Origin: Lysobacterales bacterium
GTDB taxonomy: Bacteria; Pseudomonadota; Gammaproteobacteria; Xanthomonadales; S139-57
Reading direction: 5' to 3'
Assembly (NCBI GenBank): GCA_026993285.1
Contig: JALWTZ010000163.1
Coordinates: 1 to 7,239 of the forward strand
DNA: 7,239 bases
Part shown: positions 1-6,059 of the stretch, piece by piece
Layout: each line of letters opens with the position of its first letter
How positions within the stretch are numbered: position 1 is the stretch's first letter
Translations under genes and position numbers: made by a program
The notes under the pieces: generated by a model
What the model was told of the DNA's origin: nothing
The model's input: the letters and a program-made list of their open reading frames with translations, nothing else
The model's database searches: none

Positions 1-308
1 CAGGCGGCCGACTGCACGCACTGGCCCTGCCCCATGACACATTCGGTCAATGCCAGCGGCCCTTCCATGGCGGTGATGACCTGCGCGATGGAAACCTGCT
101 CCGGCGCATGGGCGAGGCGATAGCCGCCATGGGCACCACGGGTGGAACTGACCAGCTCGGCTCGAACCAGCTGCTTGAGAATCTTGCTCACCGTGGGCAA
201 TTCCAGCTGCACGGCCTCGGCCAGCTGCTTGGCGCTGAACTGCTCGTCCACGGACAAGGCACCCAGCACCCGTACGGCGTATTCCGTCATTCTTCCCAGT
301 CGAAACAT
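1..308 (-). CDS. Rrf2-family SUF Fe-S assembly regulator (partial, 3' end outside window)
   Basis: About 102 N-terminal residues are visible, starting MFRLGRMTEYAVRVL at the ATG at 308, with a GAGG ribosome site about 10 nt upstream. The winged helix-turn-helix covers roughly residues 1-65, with PTVSKILKQL as the recognition helix and the Rrf2 wing signature RGAHGGYRLA at about 57-66. The segment MEGPLALTEC follows. Cys90 and Cys97 are visible, and the last incomplete codon begins TG, so it is probably Cys103. This gives C-x6-C-x5-C, the Fe-S ligand spacing of Rrf2 proteins of the gammaproteobacterial SUF regulator type (the IscR relatives). The family senses Fe-S cluster status in the cytoplasm and usually heads a suf operon, so sufBCDS may lie beyond the left edge; that is inference. 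The gene is divergent from the porin operon, and a dyad in its own promoter suggests autoregulation. Family assignment is confident; the exact subfamily is less so. Confidence 0.9.
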   Translation of the reverse strand, partial: MFRLGRMTEYAVRVLGALSVDEQFSAKQLAEAVQLELPTVSKILKQLVRAELVSSTRGAHGGYRLAHAPEQVSIAQVITAMEGPLALTECVMGQGQCVQSAA

Positions 309-322
309 GCTTCAGCACCCTC

Positions 323-349
323 TAATGTGTACGACAATGGTACACATTA
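323..349. promoter_or_regulatory. Perfect 9-bp inverted repeat, probable Rrf2 regulator operator
   Basis: The arms TAATGTGTA (323-331) and TACACATTA (341-349) are exact reverse complements separated by 9 bp, giving a 27-bp site. On the minus strand it spans a possible promoter for the Rrf2 gene: TTGCAA (364-359), a 16-bp spacer, then TACCAT (342-337). Rrf2-family dimers such as IscR and NsrR bind dyads of about this size, so autoregulation is likely. Which protein binds is inferred. Confidence 0.6.
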
Positions 350-393
350 AAAATCCGATTGCAAGCCAAGTGCTTGATTTTTCTTATAAATCT

Positions 394-414
394 AAATGCG
401 AATCATTTGCATTT
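394..414. promoter_or_regulatory. Candidate Fur box upstream of the porin operon
   Basis: This 21-bp near-palindrome is centred on C404, with only one mismatched base pair between its arms. Its core TGCGAATCATTTGCA (397-411) matches the 7-1-7 Fur model TGATAATnATTATCA at 10 of 14 defined positions, and the mismatches are symmetric. Its 3' end overlaps the first bases of the predicted -35 of the porin promoter. Iron-loaded Fur bound here would block transcription of the downstream operon. Confidence 0.65.
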
Positions 415-441
415 GCATTTGGGTTTGCGTTTTATTAGAAT
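413..441 (+). promoter_or_regulatory. Predicted sigma70 promoter of the porin-FMN-PepSY operon
   Basis: TTGCAT (413-418) and TAGAAT (436-441) are separated by 17 bp. The -10 differs from consensus at one position; the -35 is weak, as expected for a regulated promoter. The start of transcription would fall near 448, leaving a leader of about 35 nt before the ATG at 483. The -35 overlaps the Fur-box candidate. No transcript data are available. Confidence 0.5.
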
Positions 442-482
442 GCGCTCATCCAATGAATGAAACCTGCCTGGAGAACATCACG

Positions 483-1742
483 ATGAAAAAGACCCTTGTT
501 TTCAGTGCCTTGCTGGCCAGTGGCCTGGTACATGCCGATACCGACTCGGCCAAGCTGGATGAGATCTACCGCCTGCTGAAAGCGCAACAGGCCCGCATCG
601 AACAGCTGGAAAAGGAACTGGCGGCCACCCGCAACACCAGCCAGACCGCCCTGAAAAAGGCCGAGGAAGCCGATGAAAAAACCGAGATTCTGGCCGAACA
701 GAGCGAGCAGGTGGTCAGTGGCGGCCGCCACGGGCATGGCGGCAACGCGGCCAATACCCATGTGGGCGGTTATGGCGAGTTGCACGTCAACCTGCTGGAC
801 AACCAGAAGCCCGGAGGTGAGGACAAGAACGAAACCGACTTCCACCGCTTCGTGCTCTATCTGGGGCACGACTTCACCGACAAGATCCGCTTCAACTCCG
901 AGCTGGAAGTGGAGCACAGCCTGGCCGGTGACGGCGCGCCCGGTGAGGTTTCCCTGGAACAAGCCTACCTGGAATTCGACCATGCCAACGGCAACGCCAG
1001 CCGCGCCGGCGTACTGCTGATGCCGGTGGGCTTCATCAACGAAACCCACGAACCCAACACCTTCTATGGCGTGGAGCGCAACACCATTGCCAACAAGATC
1101 ATTCCCACCACCTGGGCCGAAGGCGGCTACCAGTACCACTGGCAGGTGAATGAAACCCTCAGCGCGGATTTCCTCCTGACCAGCGGCTTGCAGGTTTCCG
1201 CCAGCAAGAACTACACCATCCGCAAGGGGCGCACCAAGGTGGCCGAGGCGGCCTTCAATGACCCGGCCTATACCGCGCGAATCAGCTGGAAACCCCTGCC
1301 CGGCATGGAGCTGAACAGCACCTTCCAGTACCAGAGCGATATCACCCAGAGCACCGATGCCAGTGCCAGCGCCGGCGCCGCCACCCTGTTCAGCGTGGCC
1401 GGGCAATACCTGCCGGAGACCGGCCCCGGCCTGCGCGCCGTCTACGCCACCTGGAACCTGGACGGCACAGGCCCAGCCAGCGTGGGCGCCGATGAGCAAA
1501 CCGGTTATTACATCGAGCCCAGCTGGCGCTTGAACCGCAACATCGGTTTCTTTGCCCGCTATGGCTTCTGGGACAACCAGGCCGGCGATGCCAGCGACAG
1601 TGAGTACAGCCAGTTTGACCTTGGTGTAAACTACTGGCCCACTGAACGGGTGGTGGTGAAGGTGGACTACCAGAACCAGAGCACACCCGACGGCAAGAAC
1701 GAATATGACGGCATCAACCTGGGCGTAGGCTATCAATTCTAA
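483..1742 (+). CDS. Outer-membrane porin with N-terminal coiled coil (OprO/P-like)
   Basis: The product is 419 aa. The chosen ATG at 483 has GGAG nine nt upstream and opens a clean signal peptide ending LVHA, with cleavage predicted after residue 18. In-frame ATGs at 396 and 453 lie inside the Fur box and before the signal peptide. Residues about 22-76 form a charged heptad coiled coil, probably a periplasmic trimerisation or wall-anchoring stalk. A short His/Gly linker (GGRHGHGG, 80-87) follows. From about residue 94 the chain looks like alternating beta strands (GGYGELHVNLL, the conserved-looking NETHEPNTFYGVERN, GVNYWPTERVVVKVDYQNQ) and ends GINLGVGYQF, with the terminal Phe expected of a BAM substrate. 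This resembles porins often labelled phosphate-selective porin O/P, but substrate specificity cannot be read from sequence. Its stop overlaps the FMN gene by one base (TAATG), and a putative Fur box precedes it. Confidence 0.88.
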   Translation: MKKTLVFSALLASGLVHADTDSAKLDEIYRLLKAQQARIEQLEKELAATRNTSQTALKKAEEADEKTEILAEQSEQVVSGGRHGHGGNAANTHVGGYGELHVNLLDNQKPGGEDKNETDFHRFVLYLGHDFTDKIRFNSELEVEHSLAGDGAPGEVSLEQAYLEFDHANGNASRAGVLLMPVGFINETHEPNTFYGVERNTIANKIIPTTWAEGGYQYHWQVNETLSADFLLTSGLQVSASKNYTIRKGRTKVAEAAFNDPAYTARISWKPLPGMELNSTFQYQSDITQSTDASASAGAATLFSVAGQYLPETGPGLRAVYATWNLDGTGPASVGADEQTGYYIEPSWRLNRNIGFFARYGFWDNQAGDASDSEYSQFDLGVNYWPTERVVVKVDYQNQSTPDGKNEYDGINLGVGYQF

Positions 1743-2257
1743 TGCGAACTTCCCGCTTCGGGGTCTTTGTGGCCCTGATCCTCCTGTCAGTCATTGCCCG
1801 GGGCTTCGAGCCCCGGGTTTTTCTGTCGCCGGAGGATTTCATCCGGCAACAACTGGGTGAACAGGCCGAGAGCGCCCGCCTGTGGCTGAAAAAGGATCTG
1901 CAACAACAAATACGCGGGATACTCGACCACCCCTACCCCGCCGCCCGGCTGAAATACTGGAAAAGCGGCCCGCGCACCGCCTGGATTCTGGAGGAAATCG
2001 GCAAGGAACGGCCCATCACCGTGGGCATCGTGGTCAACGACGGTGCCATTGAGGCCATGGAAGTGCTGGTCTACCGGGAAAGCCGTGGTGGAGAAGTGCG
2101 CCACGAGAGCTTTCGCCGGCAATTCGACCAGGCCCGCCTGAATGAGAAACAGCAGCTGGACCGATCCGTGGACAGCATCTCCGGCGCCACGCTCTCCTCG
2201 CGCGCCCTGGTCAAGCTGGCGCGGCTGGCGCTGCTGTTGCACGCACAGGTGCAATGA
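1742..2257 (+). CDS. Periplasmic FMN-binding domain protein with flavinylation motif
   Basis: The product is 171 aa. An N-terminal hydrophobic stretch (about residues 6-19, VFVALILLSVIA) serves as a signal peptide or membrane anchor, placing the rest in the periplasm. The C-terminal half is an FMN-binding domain. PITVGIVVNDGAIEAMEVLVYRES (first part at 91-100) precedes the motif D144-S-I-S-G-A-T150-L-S152, which fits the Dxx(S/T)GATx(S/T) sequence where ApbE transferases attach FMN covalently to threonine; Thr150 is the predicted site. Such domains carry electrons in Nqr/Rnf complexes and in PepSY-linked systems. Translation is probably coupled to the porin through TAATG, because only a weak AGG lies 13 nt upstream. 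A terminator-like hairpin lies within codons 19-27. No apbE is present here, so the transferase must be encoded elsewhere. The domain call is firm; the electron acceptor is unknown. Confidence 0.87.
   Translation: MRTSRFGVFVALILLSVIARGFEPRVFLSPEDFIRQQLGEQAESARLWLKKDLQQQIRGILDHPYPAARLKYWKSGPRTAWILEEIGKERPITVGIVVNDGAIEAMEVLVYRESRGGEVRHESFRRQFDQARLNEKQQLDRSVDSISGATLSSRALVKLARLALLLHAQVQ
1797..1822 (+). terminator. Intragenic terminator-like hairpin at the start of the FMN gene
   Basis: The arms CCCGGGGCT (1797-1805) and AGCCCCGGG (1809-1817) pair perfectly around a TCG loop and are followed at once by TTTTT (1818-1822). It sits 55 nt after the porin stop, inside codons 19-27 of the FMN protein. 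The shape is that of an intrinsic terminator with a short U tract. It may terminate transcripts partially when ribosomes do not follow closely, so the porin would be made in excess. Activity is inferred. Confidence 0.5.
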
Positions 2258-2985
2258 TGCGCCGCTGGCTGCTGCGCGTCCATCACCTGCTGGGCAGCTT
2301 TGCCGCCCTGCTGCTGCTGTTCTACGCCGTCAGTGGCCTGCTGCTGAACCATCCCGACACCTTCGGCCTGAACCAGCGTTCCTGGGCCACGGAAAGCCTG
2401 GTGCGGCACTACGGGCTGGACCTGCCCCCCCTGCACTTCTGGCAGGCCGGCCCACACTGGCTGAACACCCACGAAAACCGGCTGATGCTGGATGGCAAGG
2501 CCACGGACACCGCCTGCGGCCAGCTGGGCGGTACCGCCTACTGGCAGGGGCTGATCTGGGCCAACTGTGATGGCATGCTGCTGTTGCTCAACCCGCAGGG
2601 CGAAATGCAACAGGGCTTCTACCCCGGTGACGACCTGCCGGATGAAGTCCGCCTGCTGGGCCACCTGCCCGATGGCCGCCCGGCCTGGGACGGCACCGGC
2701 GGACAGCGTTATGTACTGCTGCCAAACCAGCGCTGGGAGATCACACAAGCCGATCTGCAACTTGCCGCGGTGCGGGATGATGTGGACCCGGCCCTGCGCC
2801 CGGCCCTGCTGAACAGCCTGTTCGGGCGGGAACTCAGCGCCCGCCGCATCCTCGGCGACCTGCATGCCGGCAGCTTCTTCGGCACGGCCAACAAGCTGAT
2901 GGGCGATGCCGCCGCCCTGGCGCTGATCTACCTGGCCGCCAGCGGGTTCTACCTCTTTCTCAGCCGACGGAGACGCCGCCCATGA
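2254..2985 (+). CDS. PepSY-associated two-helix inner-membrane protein
   Basis: The product is 243 aa. The first membrane helix spans about residues 12-31 (LLGSFAALLLLFYAVSGLLL), flanked by His10/His11 and His33. The second spans about 216-237, preceded by the signature ILGDLHAGSFFGTANKLMGD with His204. The roughly 180 residues between are periplasmic, with Cys88 and Cys105 able to form a disulfide. The C-terminus is an Arg-rich cytoplasmic anchor (SRRRRRRP). The terminal helices match the PepSY-TM pattern found in PiuB/FoxB-type iron-uptake reductases, here reduced to one helix at each end. The histidines near the membrane faces are possible haem ligands, but this is inference. The ATG overlaps the FMN gene's stop (ATGA); a second ATG at 2257 is equally usable. 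Pairing with a flavinylated protein suggests transmembrane electron transfer to the periplasm. The middle domain is too divergent to name. Confidence 0.8.
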   Translation: MMRRWLLRVHHLLGSFAALLLLFYAVSGLLLNHPDTFGLNQRSWATESLVRHYGLDLPPLHFWQAGPHWLNTHENRLMLDGKATDTACGQLGGTAYWQGLIWANCDGMLLLLNPQGEMQQGFYPGDDLPDEVRLLGHLPDGRPAWDGTGGQRYVLLPNQRWEITQADLQLAAVRDDVDPALRPALLNSLFGRELSARRILGDLHAGSFFGTANKLMGDAAALALIYLAASGFYLFLSRRRRRP

Positions 2986-3977
2986 AGCGGGAAAACGCCC
3001 TGCGCCAATGGCTGGCAGCCCAACTACCCGGTGAAGCGCTGCAACTTAAGCCGGCTTCCGCCGATGCCAGCTTCCGCCGCTATTTCCGCATCCAGACCCG
3101 TGAAGGCAGCCGCATCGTCATGGACGCGCCCCCACCACAGGAAGACTGCCGCCCCTTCGTGGAGGTGCAGCAGCGCCTTGAGGCCGCCGGCCTGCATGTG
3201 CCGGAAATCTTCGCCATGGACCTGCAACAGGGCTTCATGCTGCTGGAAGACCTGGGCGATGAAAGCTACCTGCAAGCCCTGAACGAACAGAGCATGCCCC
3301 GGCTCTATGGTGATGCGCTGGCGGCCCTGCGCCAGTTGCAACTGCATGCCGACAGCAGCGGGCTGCCTGTCTATGACGAAACCCGCCTGCGGGAGGAAAT
3401 GGCCCTGTTCCGCCACTGGCTGCTGGAAACCCACCTGCAGATGGGCGCGGCGCTGGATGACACCACCTGGGAAACCCTCAACCACCTGCTGGTGGAAAAC
3501 GCGCTGGAACAACCCCGCTGCCTGGTCCACCGCGACTACCACAGCCGCAACCTGATGCGCCTGCACCCTCCGGCGCTCAACCCCGGCATCATCGACTTTC
3601 AGGACGCCGTACACGGGCCGGTGACCTACGACCTGGTTTCCTTGCTGAAAGACTGCTACATCCGCTGGCCCAGGGCAAAGATACTGCAATGGGTGGAACA
3701 CTATCGCCAGGGGCTGGCCCAGGCCGGTTTCCAAACCGGAGATGCCGATACCTTCCGTCGCTGGTTCGACCTCATGGGCGTGCAGCGCCATCTCAAGGCC
3801 GCCGGCATCTTCGCCCGCCTGCTGCACCGTGACGGCAAACCCGGTTATCTGGCGGACATTCCGCGCACCCTGGGCTATATCGAGGAACTGACGGACGAAT
3901 ACCCGGAGCTGGCCGGTCTGCGCCCGCTATTGCGGGACATGCAAAGCCGGCTGGCCAACCTGCCCGCCCTGAACTGA
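2982..3977 (+). CDS. amgK: N-acetylmuramate/N-acetylglucosamine kinase AmgK
   Basis: The product is 331 aa, close to the length of Pseudomonas AmgK. It belongs to the aminoglycoside phosphotransferase fold. The N-lobe includes ASADASFRRYFRI (25-37) and RIVMDAPP, which holds the nucleotide. The catalytic loop is H183-R-D185-Y-H-S-R-N190, with Asp185 as base and Asn190 and Asp205 (GIIDFQDAVHGP, 202-213) as metal ligands, followed by TYDLVSLLKDCYIRWP. AmgK phosphorylates the anomeric carbon of MurNAc and GlcNAc released in peptidoglycan recycling; MurU then makes UDP-MurNAc, bypassing de novo synthesis and fosfomycin inhibition. The start overlaps the PepSY stop (ATGA), with GGAG (2969-2972) nine nt upstream. 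The usual neighbour murU is missing: a convergent ZIP-like gene follows after 7 bp. The gene may therefore be co-transcribed with an iron-regulated operon, though an internal promoter cannot be excluded. Confidence 0.9.
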   Translation: MKRENALRQWLAAQLPGEALQLKPASADASFRRYFRIQTREGSRIVMDAPPPQEDCRPFVEVQQRLEAAGLHVPEIFAMDLQQGFMLLEDLGDESYLQALNEQSMPRLYGDALAALRQLQLHADSSGLPVYDETRLREEMALFRHWLLETHLQMGAALDDTTWETLNHLLVENALEQPRCLVHRDYHSRNLMRLHPPALNPGIIDFQDAVHGPVTYDLVSLLKDCYIRWPRAKILQWVEHYRQGLAQAGFQTGDADTFRRWFDLMGVQRHLKAAGIFARLLHRDGKPGYLADIPRTLGYIEELTDEYPELAGLRPLLRDMQSRLANLPALN

Positions 3978-3984
3978 TCCCGCT

Positions 3985-4620
3985 TCAGTGGCCGCCATGG
4001 CCATGGCCCTCATGCCCATGAAAGGGCTGGTGGAACACCACATGCAGCAAGGTGCCCGCCGCCAGCGCCTGAAAGGTGCGAAAGGCCAGCGCGTGTTCCA
4101 TCCAGGCGGCCTGTTCACTCAGGGCATAGCCCGCGCCGGTGGCCAGCAACAGGCCGGCAAACACCACCAGCGTCACCGGCAGGGAAAAGGCACTGCGCAC
4201 CAGTGCCCACACGGCAATGCCCACCGGCAGCCGGTGCAAGATCACCGCCAGCGGCAACAGGCCGTGGGAAGAAGCGCTCATCTGGCTGCTCAGGCCCACG
4301 CCGTCCATAAAACTGTGCAGCACCAGCCCGGCCACGGCCAGCACCAGGGTCAGCATATGGGTGGAATGGGCCAGATGATGCAGGGCCTTTTCCGTCAGCC
4401 AGGGCAGAAACAGGCCCAACGCCAGCAGAACAAAACCCGCGTAAAAGCCCTGCCGCCAGAAATCGGGCAGTAAATGCCAGAGCACCAGCAGCACCACGGC
4501 AAGAAAAGCCGCCAGATTCAGGCCATGCAGCAGATGCCGGCCAGCAGGCACACGGGCCAGCCACAGTGACAACAGAGGGCCGGCCAGCAAGGCCAGCCAG
4601 GCAAGCAGCAAAAGCGGCAT
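3985..4620 (-). CDS. ZIP-like metal transporter, divergent
   Basis: The product is 211 aa from the ATG at 4620, chosen because AGG lies 5 nt upstream; a GTG at 4626 would add two residues but has no ribosome site. Seven or eight hydrophobic helices fill the protein. A His-rich loop (His81, 82, 85, 88) lies between helices 3 and 4, where ZIP proteins carry a variable metal-binding loop. The helix-4 motif LHSFMDGVGL (101-110) matches the ZIP H(N/S)xxDG signature. The helix-5 motif is LHRLPVGIAVW (128-138) rather than HExPxG, so a usual metal-ligand glutamate is replaced by Arg130. Helix 7 has His193 and His197, and the C-terminus is a His/Gly tail (HGHEGHGHGGH). Zinc, iron or manganese import is the family role; the changed helix 5 makes the direction and substrate uncertain. 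It converges on amgK with a 7-bp gap and diverges from guaD. Confidence 0.72.
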   Translation of the reverse strand: MPLLLLAWLALLAGPLLSLWLARVPAGRHLLHGLNLAAFLAVVLLVLWHLLPDFWRQGFYAGFVLLALGLFLPWLTEKALHHLAHSTHMLTLVLAVAGLVLHSFMDGVGLSSQMSASSHGLLPLAVILHRLPVGIAVWALVRSAFSLPVTLVVFAGLLLATGAGYALSEQAAWMEHALAFRTFQALAAGTLLHVVFHQPFHGHEGHGHGGH

Positions 4621-4647
4621 GGGCACCTGAATGAAAGCACAAGAGGG

Positions 4648-4662
4648 CTGTTATCATAGCAG
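4648..4662. promoter_or_regulatory. Imperfect palindrome with -10-like element between ZIP and guaD
   Basis: CTGTTATCATAGCAG is symmetric except for one base pair. Its centre contains TATGAT on the minus strand (4658-4653), a good -10 for the ZIP-like gene, and TATCAT on the plus strand for guaD. No convincing -35 is visible on either strand. It recalls the GTTAT...ATAAC layout of Zur sites, but the arms are 2 bp too close together, so the regulator is not assigned. Confidence 0.35.
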
Positions 4663-4686
4663 TTTTGTCCACCACGCCCTCAAGCC

Positions 4687-5994
4687 ATGAACCCTGAAAA
4701 AACCGATGCCACGCTGCGCATTACCGGCGATGTGCTGCGTTTTCGGCACAACCCCTTCGAACGGGAAAATGCCCTGGAACTGCTGCGTGACCACAGCCTG
4801 GTCATCGGAAAAGGCCGCCTGCTGGCCATCGCGCCGGCCGTCGAGGCCCGCCACCGCTGGCCGGACTGCCCGGAACAGGACTACAGCGGCCACTGGCTGT
4901 TGCCCGGCCTGATTGACGCCCACGGCCATTATCCCCAACTGGCCATCACCGCCAGCTGGGGCGCTGCCCTGCTGCCCTGGCTGGAGCAGTACACTTTCCC
5001 CGAGGAAAGCCGCTTCGATCAGGGCGAATACGCCCGCGACATGGCTGCCCGCTACCAGCGCCTCTGCCTGCAAAACGGCATCACCACGCCGGTGGTGTTC
5101 TGTACCAGCCACCCCCTTTCGGTACAAGCCTGGTTCGAACAGGCCGAAGCACGCAACATGCGCAGCATCGCCGGGCAGGTGCTGATGGACCGCAACGCGC
5201 CGGACACGCTGCTGCGCGAGCACGAAACCGCCCTGGAAGAAGTACAGGCACAGATTCAACAATGGCACGGCCGGGGCCGGCAGCAGGTGGCCATCACCCC
5301 GCGCTTTGCCGCCACCAGCAGCCGGGAACAACTGCGCGATGCCGGCTGGCTGATGGCCCACACGGACTGCCTGATGCAGACCCACCTGTCGGAAAACCCG
5401 GATGAAATCCGCTGGATGCTGTCCCTGTTTCCCGAGTGCCGGGATTATCTGGAAATCTACGAAAGCCATGGCCTGCTGGGCCCGCGCAGCCTGTTTGCCC
5501 ACGGCATCCACCTTTCCGACAGCGAGGTGGCGCGCCTGCGGGCCAGTGGCGCGGCCATTGCCCACTGCCCCAGCTCCAACCTGTTTCTTGGCAGTGGCCT
5601 GTTTGCCGCCCGGCACATGGCGGACGCGGGCATCCCGCTGGCCCTGGGCGCCGATGTGGGCGCCGGCCCCAGCCTCAACCTGTTCGCCGTCATGGCCCGG
5701 GCCTATGAAGTCAGCCGCCTGCAGTCCGCCCCGCTGAACGCCGCCCAGCTGCTCTGGCTGGCCACCGAGGGCGCGGCACAAACCCTGAAGCTGGAAGCAC
5801 ACATCGGCCGCCTGCAAGCCGGCCTGGAAGCCGACATCATCGCCCTCAACCCACAGGCCACGGAAAACCTGGCCCTGCGCTACCACCGCGCCGAAAGCGA
5901 GGAAGAAGCCCTGTTTGCCCTGCTCTGCCTGGGCGACGACCGCATGGTGGCCGCCACCTGGCTGGCCGGAGAACAACAGCAGTCACAGCGCTGA
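4687..5994 (+). CDS. guaD: Guanine deaminase
   Basis: The product is 435 aa, normal for the family. It is a zinc amidohydrolase that converts guanine to xanthine and ammonia in purine catabolism in the cytoplasm. The metal and catalytic residues are all visible: H79-G-H81 in LLPGLIDAHGHYPQ, Arg206 (TPRF), H233-L-S-E236 in QTHLSEN, His272 in FAHGIHLS, and Asp323 in LGADVGAGPS. AGQVLMDRNAPD (162-173) and IAHCPSSNLFLGSG (291-304) are also typical GuaD blocks. The ATG at 4687 is the only sensible start in frame; no clear ribosome site precedes it, so expression may be low. It stands alone, with no xanthine dehydrogenase, permease or other purine gene beside it. It diverges from the ZIP-like gene across about 66 bp and is convergent with the six-cysteine protein gene. 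Function is confident. Confidence 0.94.
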   Translation: MNPEKTDATLRITGDVLRFRHNPFERENALELLRDHSLVIGKGRLLAIAPAVEARHRWPDCPEQDYSGHWLLPGLIDAHGHYPQLAITASWGAALLPWLEQYTFPEESRFDQGEYARDMAARYQRLCLQNGITTPVVFCTSHPLSVQAWFEQAEARNMRSIAGQVLMDRNAPDTLLREHETALEEVQAQIQQWHGRGRQQVAITPRFAATSSREQLRDAGWLMAHTDCLMQTHLSENPDEIRWMLSLFPECRDYLEIYESHGLLGPRSLFAHGIHLSDSEVARLRASGAAIAHCPSSNLFLGSGLFAARHMADAGIPLALGADVGAGPSLNLFAVMARAYEVSRLQSAPLNAAQLLWLATEGAAQTLKLEAHIGRLQAGLEADIIALNPQATENLALRYHRAESEEEALFALLCLGDDRMVAATWLAGEQQQSQR

Positions 5995-6011
5995 CCCTGC
6001 AACTGCTGTTC

Positions 6012-6035
6012 AAAAAAAGCCGGCACAAGGCCGGC
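6012..6035 (-). terminator. Intrinsic terminator of the six-cysteine protein gene
   Basis: Read on the minus strand, GCCGGC, a 5-nt loop and GCCGGC are followed by seven T (6018-6012). The structure lies about 25 bp past the stop at 6060. On the plus strand there is no T tract after the stem, so it gives little termination for guaD. Confidence 0.8.
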
Positions 6036-6059
6036 CGGGTTACCACATTCGGGTTCGTA

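Noticed and set aside
374..390. TTGATT (374-379) and TATAAA (385-390) as a promoter pair
   Set aside because: The spacing is only 5 bp, and no -35 is found at 16-18 bp from TATAAA; the pair at 413-441 fits better.
396..482. Upstream in-frame ATGs at 396 and 453 as porin starts
   Set aside because: The first lies within the Fur-box palindrome and upstream of the predicted transcription start. Both would place a hydrophilic extension before the signal peptide, while 483 has GGAG at ideal spacing.
435..1736. Long open frame on the minus strand opposite the porin (433 codons)
   Set aside because: It mirrors the codon pattern of the porin, has no domain or motif I can recognise and no ribosome site; the plus-strand gene has a signal peptide and barrel features. 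It is a GC-rich shadow.
4621..4626. GTG at 4626 as the ZIP-like start
   Set aside because: No ribosome site is suitably placed for it, whereas the ATG at 4620 has AGG five nt upstream. The difference is only two residues.
4654..5976. Long open frame on the minus strand opposite guaD (440 codons)
   Set aside because: guaD has every catalytic residue of its family. The antisense frame is low-complexity in Gly, Ala and Gln, as expected from complementing Leu, Ala and Arg codons.
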